Assembly: GCF_041296385.1 (NCBI RefSeq)
Contig: NC_091017.1
Span: forward strand, 11,030,001 to 11,094,000
Direction of reading: 5' to 3'
Origin: Aphelocoma coerulescens
Lineage: Eukaryota > Chordata > Aves > Passeriformes > Corvidae
Length of the DNA: 64,000 nt
Positions 11,732 through 25,200 of the stretch are shown here, piece after piece. The notes under the pieces were generated by a model. It had not been told where the DNA came from, made no database searches, and saw only the letters and a list, made by a program, of their open reading frames with translations. A program made the translations under genes and the position numbers. Each line of letters opens with the position of its first letter. The first letter of the stretch is position 1.

Positions 11732-12271
11732 TGTACTAGTTTGAAAACAAACCAGTGGGAGGCACCAAGTCAGAATAACAATTTAATGGGGAAATTAAAG
11801 AAAAGGAAAAACTAAAAGAAAATTGATAGAGTCAAGATACAACCTGAGTCCCTGTTAGGCAGGGTGGTGGTAGCAGTCTGGTAGAACGGTGGCTGCAGTC
11901 CTCTGAAGCAGTGATCCTGTAGTAGAAGGGGTCTGCTCTTCCTCAGAAAGTCCAGTGGTGGCTGTGTAGCTCCTGTCCTCTGGAAATCCAGTGGAAAGCC
12001 TGCCTCTGGTGTTCAGCATCTCAGATTATATCCACGATGGGATGCTTGGTTCCTCCCCCTGGAGCATCTCACAATGGGGTAATGAGTCATGAGGCCAAGT
12101 GTTGATTAGGCTCATAAACAGATGATAGTCTGGAGGGAGTTATCTCTGAGTCATGTGGCAGGACAATGATGGGCCATTAACAGAAAGATAGTCCGGGGAG
12201 AGGAGGCCCTTGCCCCACCTGATTTCCTCAGCTCATGAGGATGGTAATAGAATACATTGCAACCCAAGACA
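11732..12271 (-). mobile_element. Solo ERVL LTR with 5-bp target duplication
   Basis: 540 bp homologous to the 553-bp LTRs of the tandem ERVL at 44350-56732 and in the same orientation. The ends are TGTACTAG (plus-strand left) and CCAAGACA (right). It is flanked on both sides by GTACA (11727-11731 and 12272-12276), a 5-bp duplication as expected for class III elements. An ATTAAA poly(A)-like signal lies on the minus strand at 11787-11782. The internal region was lost by LTR-LTR recombination. Confidence 0.92.
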
Positions 12272-12276
12272 GTACA

Positions 12277-14310
12277 CTAACAGTTTTAGGACTGCAAGAA
12301 ATACGTGATAACTTTGAGCCAATATGTCATGTTTACAATTCTACATATTTTGAGTCATTTACCTAAAGGTCACACAGTCCATATATCAAGAGTTTACTCC
12401 CAAAATATCCAGGGACTTCAAATCCTGGCAGTCTCTATTTTTCCCACAACAGACAATTTTCTGAATAACTCTAAATGATATCTGCATTGAAGACAAATAT
12501 TTGACCACATATCAATAGATAATGTAACTAGCAATTCTTCCTTTCCTTCCTTTGTTTTCTTTGATCATCACCATGACCCATCCAGCATTAATTTGATGAT
12601 CTTGAAAATAGTACCTCACAAAAAAGGCTCCTAGAATCCAGCTATACATTCTGGAGTAACCATCTGGTTTTACTTCTGTTTTTCCCCTTGTCAGCTGCTC
12701 AGTGTAGTAGTATTTTACTACTTGTTGCTACTCTCAGCAATGCTCAAAACCCATAAGCACCAATTCTACAGCATGTAAATCTACTTTAGGCACCTTATCT
12801 CATCAGTATTCTACAAACAGCCAAAATTTAAGAATTATTTGATGGCCTAGAGGTGAAATTTCCCATTATGATCTCCTTCATGAACCCAGTTGAGATCTGG
12901 AGATTAAGTATTGCAAAATTCAGCTTTTGTAGGGAAACTTGACTGCCTCTATCACACACCAACTGCATGGCACAGCTGCACAGCACCTTCACAACTGTTC
13001 AGACTTGTCAAAGGTGTGCCTTGCTCCACTAAGAAAGATTAGAGCTGGAATCCAGTGCTCTTCCTCAGCTCAAGATTTCCTGAGCTCCTGGGATTTGCTG
13101 TCAAAGATAACAAGTAACAGGCACCTGAAAACAAGAGAAAAAGGGGAAGTACACATTTGTTTTTAGAAAAAAATCACATCAGGAGACTTAAATACTTTTT
13201 CCAACAAGTAACAATTTGCACATTAGTAATACCATGGTGCAGGAATTGAACCACACTAAGAATGGGTGTTCAGGGCACTTCTTTTCTGCCTGTCTTCTGA
13301 TAGAGATCAATGCAATATACACACACTGCACAAGTTGAATTGCATCCTCCATTTTGAGAAGTAAATAGTCAGTAACAAATAATTTCCTCATTGACTGCAC
13401 CTTGTCTTTCACTTTTTCATTTATTAGAAAACAAGGGTAGTTGCGTGTTCCAGCCTCAGAACATTATGCTGCCAAAAAGACAAGAACTGTCTATAAAGAG
13501 CCTAAATCTTAGACTTCTTGAGCTTTCTGCTCAAGTCAAGAGAAACAAGCAAAATAAGACTAAGCTGCATTATCTGCTGCATGCCATATACAGTGATGGC
13601 AGATTATCACTTCAGAACCCAATTTCTGTCAGCTTTATCTGAACTCTCCTATTATTTGCTTATACACTGGGTTCTATATACACTGCTTGAGAATGACTGC
13701 ATGAAAATGATTTAATGTACAAGCATTATTAATAGTATCTGGAGAAGGTTGGTTTTGCTTTAAAAGACCAGTTAAATGTGTGTTGGACTCTTAGGGGAAT
13801 TCTGATCTTAATCCAGCAAAGCATCTTAAGGAGTTTAAGTCTCTCATATGCTTAAAACCAAACATATGCAAAAATATTTTGCCCGACTGGAGCTTTTAGC
13901 ACCACATACACTTATAATAAATAATCTGTGGATATTTTTCATTATTGGATTTTTGTAAAAGCTGCAGGAGGGTTTTCAGACTTGTCACAGTCACTCAACA
14001 AAAAGTAAGGCAGCCCTTATCAGTGACATTTAAGACCATTTGCGTCTGGTAACAGAAGAAATCCAAGCAGTAAAGGAGACAATTGTATAGTGTTGGTTCA
14101 GCAGAACAATGTATAGTCCTGGTGTTGACCAGAATATCCAACTACAGCAGGAGAGCATCCTGGTTCAGGAGCCTGGTGCTGCCCAGAATTAAAATTTCCA
14201 GGGCATTCACTTACTTAGGTGGTGGTCACTGGAGGGATTTATCCCATAACATTTTCTGCAAGTTTGACTTGAAGTACTGCTAACAGGTGTCCTAAAACAG
14301 AAGCCCAGAC
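12277..14310. other. Intergenic DNA, no gene recognised
   Basis: AT-rich sequence with isolated short ORFs lacking any domain or neighbouring splice structure that I can support. Confidence 0.5.
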
Positions 14311-14490
14311 AGAATCACAGAATCATTAAACTTAGAAAAGACCTCTGAGATGATGGAGTCCAACCATTAAACTAGCACTGCCAAGTACACTACTAAACCA
14401 TAGTTTTAGTGACCCTAAGGGCCATATCCACGCATTTTTTGAACACTTCCAGGGACAGTGATTTCAACACTTCCCTACAGGACAAGTAGC
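14311..14490 (-). mobile_element. CR1 LINE 3' fragment
   Basis: The run AGAATCACAGAATCATT, then AGACCTCTGAGATGATGGAG and a TCCAACC block, then CACTTCCAGGGACAGTGATT, is the reverse complement of the conserved 3' end of avian CR1 retrotransposons. It is a 5'-truncated copy, as usual for CR1. Confidence 0.85.
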
Positions 14491-17400
14491 ACAGGGCCAT
14501 GTTTCCCTGAATGAGGAGATGTCTGGGGCAGACAGAGATTGTATCATCCCACCTATCAGAAACAAATTTTTACTTTTCTCATTTTAAAAATATTTCAATT
14601 AAATAAGTATTAGACTGGCTGCTTTTTCTTTGCAAGCAAGACCAATACGTGCCAAACCACCATGTTCAGAGAAGAAGAAATTCACAGTGACTGTAAACAT
14701 AAATTCTGCAGCTGGAACTGGAACTGAAACAGCTGTAGGAACACCTGCCCTCTACTTAAGCTGAGGCAGGATCCAGAGAGATAGGAAGTAAAGGATTTGG
14801 GCACAACTTTACAAATTAAGAGTATGCCCAGGAGTCCCCAGGATTCCTAGATACCACTTACTAGCATCTAGGCCACCACACCTTTGCTGCAGGAAGGAGC
14901 TGAACATGGTAAAACCAGCGACACTGTGCCTGTCACTGCCGCAGTATTTCCTCCATTTGCAGTCCTGAGGAACATCCACCTTCTGAATCCCTGCAAGACC
15001 TCAAGAAAAACCTTGAGGTGGTGGTGGGAGCCACCATGCAAAAAACCAAAAAGGCAAGACAGCAATACTGTAATCATATTAAAACCAGAGGGGAAAGGTG
15101 CCCCCATGGCCAGGACAGGGGCACCCAATCTGCTGGAGGCTTCTGTGTATGCTAAGTTCCTTCCATGGTGTGATAATAGAATCATTGATATATTCTGTTT
15201 ACTATAATTGAGGAGACAGAATGGAAAGAAGTCTTATTTTATACCTCCAAAGAGGAGCTCCTATAAGCTAATACTAACATCTTTACATAAGACTGTACAC
15301 ATTCCCTCCAAAATTAGCACATCATTGAGATCAAATTATATTGTTTCATTACCTGCAGGGCAACCTTAGTAAAGTCAGTGTAAAACAGAGTGTCCACTTT
15401 TGGGTTTACCTGTAACACTCTACGCCCAACTCAGGAACTCTGATCCTGTACAAATACCACAGAAAAAAAAAGCACACCAGTTCCAACAATTCAACACATT
15501 CCAAGAAAATATTCTGTGGGCCTCTAACTTTGATTTCAGGTCATTACTTATAACAACTTACAATGAGTGACTAAATTATAGAAAATAATGAACATGTCTA
15601 TATTGACCTTACACATCTAAGCAAAAATTAGTTTTTTACTGGCCATAATACACAGGGGATGTCCAAATGCAGTAAAAGGGGGGTGTGTCATTCTGTGCCT
15701 CATTCCCCACAGTTCACTCAAAACCAGAGTGAAATGCTGAGGTGATGATTTCCCCCTAGAGAAAACAAGCATCTATTGGGTCTCTCGGGTTTGGGTCTCA
15801 CAAGCACAAAACAGCCTTTCAGTTTGTAGAGCCAAGACAGAAGAAATGCCAGGGTGGGATGGTGGACATATTCCAGAGGAGTATGTTAATTTTCAAGTGT
15901 TCTAGCTTGATGTAAACACTCAGAAATCCTAGAAAAGAGTCATAATAAACATTCTCTGAATGAAAAACTCAACCAAAAACGTTGGATACATGGGAAAAAT
16001 ACATTTGTCAGATAGAGCAGAACTTAAGTTATGTAGTCACACACAAACACCTCCAAGGCTCTGTTTAACTTTTCAGTTCTCATAGACCTTTTAGCAGAGG
16101 TCTAATCCCACATTAATATCAAATCTAACAACTTGTTAGAGGTTGTTTTAAGATCAACTTCTTGGTGCCAACCACATAAAGCTGTCCAGCTCTCTAAAGG
16201 AAAAGAAGCCACAAAAATCAGTCAATTCTGATCTTTCTCTTATTGACATGCAGAGAAAGAAACACTTGCTTTTAATAACAGGACTTCCTTTCATGCAGTC
16301 ATAGTGGAAGCTTTCAAAAGATAAATAATTCAAACTGAGGATAAATTCATTCTTTTTCTGTTTTACTTTCCTTTAAGATATGACATCTTAGGAAAGTAGG
16401 GGAAAAGAAACTACTCTTTGCTTCTAAGCATACAAACATGCACAGTGTTTCATTCCCCCACTGCAACAAAACTGTAAGATCAATAGACAAGCGCTGAAAA
16501 CCTTTTCCCACCAGGCAGAGACTCTGCCATCTAAATAGTTTCTCAGAAGATAGAGCCTCACTAGCAGCAAACCACAAAGAAACAGCCAGTGCACAGCTAG
16601 GGACCAGGCTTGGGATAATCTCACATGGGGACAACTTCACAGTAAGGCACCAATTTAATTAAGCTTGATCATATCAGTGACTGGCGAACTATAGTTCTGT
16701 CTCCATTCTTTTAAGTTTTATCTAAACTCCAAGGGGATATGGGAATGTTGTTGCACTTACTGTGTGGTTTTGGTAAACAAAGGGGAAAAAAGCAACCCTA
16801 TACCAGGATGAATAAAAAAACCTGCAACATATTCTATCTGGTAAGCTGGGCTGCATTTATCTAGGCCTAAAGCAGCAAAAAAACCTCAACAGAGCAAACA
16901 GGTTTCACAGTAATCAGTAACATCAGCAGGTTAAGCTTTTGTGCCCAAATCTCAGGGGGGCTATTCTCATGCATGGAAGTCTCTCAATTCTCAGCCCAAA
17001 TATATCTGGCAAAGGATCCAAAAATCAGCTTGGAGATGATTCTCATGGCCCCTGTTTGTAGCACAGTGGGAATCACCTTGTATTAGATTTATTTATAATT
17101 GAAAAGAGTAGATGCAGAAACATAAAAGCTGCCATCTAGTCAGTTCAAGGCCAAATCCATCTCAGAAAAGCATTTCAGAAGGAGGCAATCCCTGGGGATA
17201 GTGTGTGAGCAGGAATGCCAGAACAAGTATTTCCATCCAACATGCACGATTACCCCCTAATTAGACATTTGCTAATCTTTGTCTGGCCTCAGTTTACACT
17301 TAGCAAAGAATGGAGCTCTCAGTACTTAACTTTTAAGGGCTTCCCCAGCTTTATGCAGAGGGGTCACTGCCAGCAGCCACAGGACACCAAATGTAAACAC

Positions 17401-17726
17401 TGTGCTGTGGACGACAGAGTACTGTTTTCCAATGACAATTTTAAACAGTATATCCCTCTCCAGGAGGCTCAAAGTGCATTAAAATGAATTATTTGCTGAA
17501 CAAAGAGAGAATAACACCATTTCAAACTTACAGGTGCCTAATGTTGGGGAGGGTGGAGGATACAGTCACTATGTGTGGGAGACAGAGGAGTAGAAACTCC
17601 TGCAATTAAAGGAGGCTTTGATTTACAACCCTGGAAGAGACTAGGTCTGGCTTAATTGACAGAGATTTGTGGACTTTAAGCAACAGGATTACAAGCTTGT
17701 GTTCCTATCATTATAAGTAAAATTGT
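14491..17726. other. Intergenic DNA, no gene recognised
   Basis: Unremarkable AT-rich sequence. ORFs here are at most about 107 codons and show no recognisable motif. Confidence 0.5.
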
Positions 17727-18099
17727 ACACTGGGTGTTTTGGTGAAGGGTTTTAAAATATAATAGTGTGATTTTATATAGTTTAAGTTAAGAATTTAGAT
17801 GGTATAAGAGAGACATCTGTGTGTACGTGACATGAGAAGTTATTGGTCAAAACATAAGCTGCATTGCAGTGAGAAGTGCCACAGGTGATAGGTCATTAAT
17901 CTAAAACAAAGTGTCGTTTTAAGTATCTATTGGATTAGAAAGTTATAAATTACGATGTAACCCTAAATCTTGTGACTAGTCGCCATTACTCGTATGTGTT
18001 GTAAAAGCTCACGCCTCGACTGATGCGTTTGTTGTTTTAAACAATAAATTCGTGTAGTTGCATAGTCCCATCCCTGAAAAGTTATTTTCCTCCGACACG
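17727..18099 (+). mobile_element. Possible solo LTR (ends uncertain)
   Basis: The stretch begins TGTACACTGGGTG and ends TTTTCCTCCGACA. An AATAAATTCGTG poly(A)-like signal lies near 18043, preceded by CpG-containing sequence unlike its neighbours. The shape is LTR-like, but no flanking duplication was found. Confidence 0.4.
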
Positions 18100-18979
18100 T
18101 GAAAGCGCGAGAAACGGACAAGGGGCCCGACAACTGTGTAAGTGCTAAGTCATTCTTTATACCTCAGCGCTGTGGATTAATTATTTCCAGCAATACTGAC
18201 AAGAGAAGCCATGAAACAGAATTCACTGGCAGACTTTTTTTAATTACTATTATTGTCAGCACTACTAATCCAGTTAAGAGTCTACTAAAATGATTAAGGA
18301 AATGCTAGATAAGGTTTCACAAATACACCTATGACCCAATTTTACACTTGAGGCCAAACTCCATTGAACAGTGTGCTGATACCCATGAAGCTGCAGCATT
18401 TACAAACAATGATATGACAGAAGAAAAATAAACAAAATCAAACTGTTGATTGCAAATATTTTGCATGGCAGCTGCTATCATGTTGCTGAGAGGTGGCTGA
18501 AATTTGAGGAAAGAGAGAGATCATTTACAGTGACAACACTTACTGCTGTGGACGTCATTTTTTCTGTAAGCTCTGGGAGAAGAGTCAGAGCCATTGCTGA
18601 AATGGTATCAAAAATGCACTTATATGTTTCTCCTCACAGCAAGTGCAGTTCCATAATACAGAGAGTTTACAAGTTTTCAGGACTCATTTTCACCATTTGT
18701 GTGTGGAGGAAGAAGAAAAGCTGTCTCTTTGCTGGTTTTACTCCACCAGATCAGCAAAGGTGAGGGAAGAACTCAGCAACTGAGCATTTTAGCTCAGCCC
18801 ACTGTACACATCACTGATCTGGTAACATGTGGCATATTGAAGTTTATGGCATTTGGCACCATACACTTCAATAACCCCTGTGTATGGTAAATAAGACAGA
18901 GAAACAAAAATTACAGTATTCCTTTTTCAATCTTTTCTTCATGCCCTGATCCAAAAAAACCCACTATCACATGTAAGGC
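18100..18979. other. Intergenic DNA, no gene recognised
   Basis: No supported feature. Short ORFs only. Confidence 0.5.
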
Positions 18980-19540
18980 TGTAGGAGCTGTGGTGGGTGG
19001 GTTGGATGGTCGGGACGGACGGAGCCAAGAGATCTCTGAAGTCAGATCTTGGAACACTCGGTTTATTGCATAGGGCGTGGGTACAGGGGCACTGCTTAGA
19101 GCTGCCAGCTGCAGCTCGGAGCAGGCCTGAGGTAAGAGCGGAGTAAGAGAGAGAGAGGGAGGGCGAGAGCAAGAGCAAGAGCAAGACAGTAGGTAAGAAG
19201 AGAGTTAAGAGAGCTAAGAGCTAAGAGAGCGAGGTCCTTGTTACAATACAATAAATCATCTTCTGTACTGAATATTCTAATTCTCACTAGCCAATCTAAT
19301 ACAAGGTACAAATCCTATAGCATTTGCATACAGCCTATAAGAGTTATTGCATTACCATAGAGTGTTACATTTTAACTCCTAAAAACTACTCTTTGGACCC
19401 CTTCAGCTGAGCTAGTAGGGTCTGCTCTGACCCTTGGGCCTGTCTGCAAGCAGAGGGTATTGTTCAATCAAGAGGGGATTACCTTCAGTCGGCCATACCA
19501 TTGTTTTCCAGTTGTTCAGTAACTACAGCTTGGTATCTCA
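18980..19540 (-). mobile_element. Probable LTR, minus strand (right end uncertain)
   Basis: The left end TGTAGGAGCTGTGG would be the 3' terminus of a minus-strand LTR. An AATAAA signal lies on the minus strand near 19063 (GGTTTATTGCAT on plus). Purine-rich low-complexity sequence (GAGCAA and AGAG repeats, 19140-19230) lies inside. No matching target duplication was found beside a CA end. Confidence 0.45.
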
Positions 19541-20105
19541 AAGGTGGCTTTCATTTCGATGTCTCTTATAGTTTTCATATTCCCAAAATTTTTTGTCAGG
19601 CAATCATATTTATAAGGCTTTCCTGTTTCATCTTCCCCAACATAAGGCAAACTTATCTAAGAGAAAACATTTGGCCTATTTCAATGTTAACCATAAAGAA
19701 GCACTTAAAAATCTGCTACACACCATGCCAGGAGGAAAAAGAACTGGTGCGAACAACACTTCCCCAGCATAGATTTTTCTGCCTCAGCACGGTTATACCA
19801 CAAGGAGAAAAGAGGCTGCCAGGGACAGAAACAGGCTGAGCACGCAGTACACCAGCGTTCCAAAGAGAAGGGGAAAGAAGGAGCATGAGCTTTGGTTCTG
19901 TAAACCAGCAATGCAGTTGGTAAAAATCTCATCTCTGCCAAATCTGCAGTGCTAGGACTAGAATGCAATGAGAAAATAAACTATGTTAAAATTATTTCAG
20001 GCCATTCTAACCCTACAATATCTATCAAAATGTAAGGGTATACCCTGCCTAAAAAACTGGGTTTTCAATGTCTCACTGATACAGACAGCCTAAACCTACA
20101 TATTT

Positions 20106-20152
<47 letters not shown>

Positions 20153-21209
20153 TTTTTATCTAGTATATGTTTTAAACCAATTTTGCACATGCATTTAATT
20201 AAAATCAAAAGGGATTATTTCAAAAAGAAATTTAATCCTGTTAGCTTCCCTACCAGAAACAAACTGGCATAATGCCCCCCGAGTGGAGATTGCCCAGTGT
20301 ACTGCAGACCCTGCAGCCTTGGGCTTTCTTAGCGACCTTCCCATGGTTCTAACCAAAGTACTAAAATACAAGGGCACAGGGGAGGAAGTGAATTCCTGGG
20401 CTGAAACCGGAAACTTAAATTTAAAACTCAGCTACCTGACCAAATGAGACACACTGCTGCACACAGTGTTTTCCAGCACGTTTTTTCCAGGCCAAGCCCA
20501 CTTTTGCTGGTGTATCCCTGTTAGTCAGAGAACTGCAGCCAGAAGGTCAGTGTCGGGAAAGCTGCCAGATACAAGCTACAGACCAGACCTCACCAAAGTT
20601 TATTTATTTTAGAGAAGGGTAATAAGACAGGGGGATGGTAACACAGTTATACCATACCCTCACCATGTCAAAATGTGTCACTATACAATGAACACTGTTA
20701 CAGGTCTGACCTGAACAGGGAAGTGGAGCAATTCATGAGAAATTAATTTCACAAGAGGACTGGAAAGACCTCTCACTTCTCAAAGCAGGCACATTTTAGA
20801 TCACTGATACTCAGCCAATCAGAGCCATTTCCTGCTCTTCCAGAATTGTCCATATCAAAATAAAGTGGTTAGAAAAAGAAAAGTTCATGCATATATTAGT
20901 TTCCATCTCTCAGTGTAAATTTGTCCTACATTAAAATGGCTCTCTAAAAGCCTGGGAAAGTGTGGAATGCTGGTAATAAGTCTGCAGAGGTCTGTTCTAG
21001 ATACTCTACATATGCTAACTTATTGTTTGCACACAGGGGCTTTAGCAGCTGCTAGTTCAGTGCATTTCCCAAGACTGGATGTCCAACAGTAATGCTGTCC
21101 CTGGCTCCTTATTACAAGCTCTAAAGTGTCCTCAATCAGAAGAAAATGCAGCGTTACTTCTGTGATGTCCTACAGGACTGGCTTCGGCAGCAGGAAGGCG
21201 CTGGCTGGG
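19541..21209. other. Intergenic DNA with an (AT)n tract
   Basis: No gene recognised. The only definite feature is the dinucleotide tract at 20109-20151, listed separately. Confidence 0.5.
20109..20151. repeat. (AT)n microsatellite
   Basis: Uninterrupted AT dinucleotides for about 43 bp. Confidence 0.97.
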
Positions 21210-21693
21210 CATGTGTGCTGATTCCTCTACAAAGGAAGCACTTCAGGGACCCGATGGTCTGGGCTCTCGTTACTCCAGAGGCAAAGGAAAAGAGAGGGGC
21301 TTTCTGGCCTGGCTTCCAACAGGTTTATTGTCAGAAGTTCAGCAACCAGAACACAGCAATAATCATAATGGCACCGAGTGGCTTTTGTCCTCAGTTGTAT
21401 AGGGGGTTTGAAAACTGCAGGGATAGGGGAAAGTCAACCAATGAGATACAAGCCAGGGGGAGGATACAATTCAACAAGAACCAATGGGGGAAACCGGGAG
21501 GCGGGAGTTACAACAAAGAACCCCTGAACAACCGAGTGGCCGAGAATTTTCCCGAACAGGGGGAGGCGGTTTGGACCCGGGCACCGCCCAGGGGGATGTG
21601 GCTTAGGTCTCTGTACCACCCATCGACCCACCCTCATAGTCAGTGTCCTGGGTGGGGAAATCCACCCAAGGGAGAGCCCTGAATTGATTGACA
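21210..21693 (-). mobile_element. Probable LTR, minus strand (ends uncertain)
   Basis: GC-rich block with a minus-strand AATAAA near 21331 (GTTTATTGTCAG on plus) and a possible 5' terminus TGTCAATCAATTC at 21693. Composition and layout resemble a class I/II retroviral LTR. The 178-codon plus ORF here lies inside the LTR and has no domain. No target duplication was found. Confidence 0.45.
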
Positions 21694-22129
21694 TTTGCCT
21701 GCCCCAGCCCAGCAGTGGGCTGGGTCACCACAACACAGCCATTCAGTTAAGATCCCAGACAAGGGGCCACTGTAGTTTGTGCAGCAAGTGTGACACATCC
21801 TGCATTTACTGCAGGGTCTGACTGCACCAAAAACTTGCACTTGCCATAGACTGACCACTTCAGCTTCCTCCACAAGTGCAACATGTGTGGTGCATTTGGC
21901 CTACTGACACAGTGAATTCTTTGCACATGAACCCAAGGTTTTGCCAACAGTTTCTCAAAGGAAAATACAAACACTTTTCTGCATAACGTATGGGTCTCAT
22001 CCCTTTGCACTTCCCTAACTCCCAGCCCTCTCCAGTTTAGATTGCCCCAGCTCAGCTCACACTGTGGACATAGCCATGGTCACTGATGGACATAGCCATG
22101 TTTTTACCATCCCTGAAAAGATGCTCTCA
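21694..22129. other. Intergenic DNA
   Basis: No feature supported. Confidence 0.45.
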
Positions 22130-22240
22130 TAGGATAAAAGAATGGTTTGGGTTGGAAGGCACATTAAAGATCTAGTTCCAAGCCCTTCCACGGGTAAGGA
22201 CAATTTCCACTGGACAAGGTTGCTAAAAGCCTCGTTTTCC
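22130..22240 (-). mobile_element. CR1 LINE fragment
   Basis: AGAATGGTTTGGGTTGGAAG, then TTAAAGATCTAGTTCCAAGC and CACTGGACAAGGTTGCT, is the reverse complement of the CR1 3' region. Truncated and diverged. Confidence 0.82.
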
Positions 22241-25200
22241 TGGATTTGCATCTTGGTATCATGGGATGTCTTCAATTCCAACAGAAGGAAACTCTTCCTC
22301 CTTTTTCTCTCTTTTGAGGACTTTATTAATGTAGCTTTGCACAAGTAAGACAGGATGCTTTCTATCAAAAAAGTAAGACATCATAAGTATATCAGATTCC
22401 ATAGTCTCCGTTTCAAAATTGATAATGCCCTCGCCCTTGTGTTTTGCTCAGGCTTTTACCAGCAGCTTTTCTGTTTTTCTGTTACCCACTGATGACTCTC
22501 TCCAGCTTCACATTCTACTACTTTTTGAGGTCATCCAATTTCTCTCCTAAGCACCTTTTACCCCAAACCCCAGTATGACTGTCAGAGCAAACTGGCTCCA
22601 ATAGCATTGGGTGTCTGGGTCCCAGCACTGTTTTCTTCTCAGATCCATCCTCACAGAGAAACCCTTTTAAGTTATTGTCTGAAGAAGAAGGTTCTATTGA
22701 GGTAAATTCTACCAAATTTGGTTTAGTGTTCTACTCTCAAAAGGGACTCAGGGTGTAGAAGTCAGTGGGGGTGAAACTGTAAAATGTATGTCAACTTCTG
22801 TTTGCTGCCTTATCAGACAGTCCATATCTCACAGAGTTTCCTAAAGAAGTGATTATATTGTCTTTGATTAATATACTACTCTGCCTTCCTCACTAATAAA
22901 CTGAGATGTGGAAATGACAACTAGAACAAGTTTTAAGACAACAGGTGTCAATGCTCAGGATGAAAAAAGTGAACACGCATGAAAAAGATATTTCTCTGCA
23001 GAGTTCTAGCAACTGGGACTCCGTAAGTTATTTACACACTATGGGTTTTCTGGATGGGAGTTTGGGCTATATCCAAATCCAGCTGAAGCCAGCCTGTCCT
23101 GCCGAAGATACTGTGCAGTCTTCAACTGATCACTTAACTTTTCCAAATCAAATTAGGTCTGGAAAGCAGCTGATTCCTTGTGTGCTAGAGTAACTAAAGA
23201 AGAATCAGGGATGTTCTGAATAGCCTGGAGGGACTTGGAGTCTTTTCCCCAAAATTACACTACATATAGTTCTGAAAATACTTAGACCAAAAATACTCCA
23301 GACTTTTTCTCACAAACAACCTAAATGATAAACACTTATTATTTATCTTTGATTTAATCAATTGGATAACAAATAATAACACTTTCAATGAAGTTTGATA
23401 GAATTATAGTAAAATATTTTTTCATTTTACTCAGATCTATTGTTCTTTTACTGTAAATTATCTACTCTCAAGTTTCATAAAAAATTTACTGGAACAGAAC
23501 AGCAAAACTAAGACCTCTATACTCAGCTTTACTAGTTTTTATAGAGCTCTTTTAAGGTTTGAATTTAGTTACCTTGTTGGGTGCACAAGCAGATCTAAAA
23601 ATAAGCATGTTTCAGAATCTTTCTTCATCTTCAGTTCTTCAGCCTTGGTGAAAATCTTGGATGTATGAGAAACTTACACTCAGTTCTCCCATATATCTTC
23701 TTTACAAGGATCTGTAATTAAATAGAAGGGAAATAGCTTTACATGCTTACCTTTGAAACAAGCCATTGCAACATTTGAGGAGAACAGAGAAAAACAATGC
23801 CTTCAAGCAAAATTAGAAACAAAGCAAGGGTTATTTAATGGCTGGGGGTTATTTCAGTTTCCCTCTGAAAGAGGAATTTTGCATTGTGGTTGTGGTGTGG
23901 ACAGCTGCACATGATCATTAGATGTTACCGCAGGCTCCAGGCTGGCTTCCAAAATACACCTCATATGGGTATGCCTGATTTTTCAGCTCTAAATCCAGCT
24001 GGAATGTAAGGAGCTTGGTTTTGATGATGTTCCTATAAGCAGAAGGTAAGGGTCACTGGCTAACCCCTGACATACTTGCAAAAAATACTATAATGACTTG
24101 TTGCACAACCTACAAAACAGGTACCTCATTCACATCAAGCACAGGAACAGTAAATGTATGTCCTGCTGGCACTTTGTCCTCCAAAGGGACAAATTCCTGA
24201 ATGTCCTCTCCCCCTCCTGATTTGTTATTGCCCCACAGAATCCCCATTCCTGCCAGCATCAGGCTTTCAAACCTATAGCTGTGATCTAAGCAAGTTTTTA
24301 TCCCTTCAGCTGAAGGCAAGGATAGCAAAAGAGGACTCAAAGATTAAATTTTCATCAGAGTTCAGGCAGAAGCAGCAAGATTGTGAAGCCAAATGTCCCA
24401 AACATTGCAAAACTGGTAATTTTCAAAGAAAATGAAGATGCATCTTTTCCAAGTTGTAATGTTTTAGTATAAAAATTATTTCAATGGAAACATTTTCAGA
24501 AAGGTAGGGGACCAAAGGGAACTGAACAAGGTAAAGCAGTGAGAACTGCATAAAAGAAATCAGATTATTAAAAAATAGTCTGTTGATAGTTGCACTCTTT
24601 TGGATGATGGCTTCCATTCTTTTTCCCAAAACAGCTTTGAATCTGAATAAAACTTGTACAACATCATATTTGGAGCAATCTCACGTAATACAAAAGAGAA
24701 AAAAAGGTCTGAAAACAAGAGATACTGATCTGTTTTGTGGATTCAAACACTGGGATAAGAGGATGAAGATAACGTGAGGATTGATGTATACTCAGAATAA
24801 ATGTGTAATATCAACAGTAAATATAAATATATAAGATCCTTACATTGCTTTGAAGATCCTTACATTGCTTTGAGCAATGGTGAAATTCAGTCTTTCCAAG
24901 ATGTAAATTTGTGGTACTGTGTAAATAGATTTCCTCAAATCTCTGGAGTTTCCTGCATACATCTTAAGTACAACTGGTTAGTGGCAGCTTGTATAAATGC
25001 CTTCTTTCTGATGTCTGACTGCAGATTTTGTAAATTAGATGAGCACTTCAAAGATAACAAAAGGAAGGGTGTTCAATTTTCTCTTAAATACATACATGCT
25101 GCCTATGAGAGGGACTTTGCATAGTGGACAGCACAAAGCACATTGCATACGAAGACACAGCTTTATAGGAATTGCTAGAATATGAACAGATTCTCCTGTC

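Noticed and set aside
18974..19618. TAAGGC on both sides of the LTR-like block at 18980
   Set aside because: The right-hand TAAGGC (about 19613) is not preceded by a CA end, so the match may be chance. I left the right boundary open.
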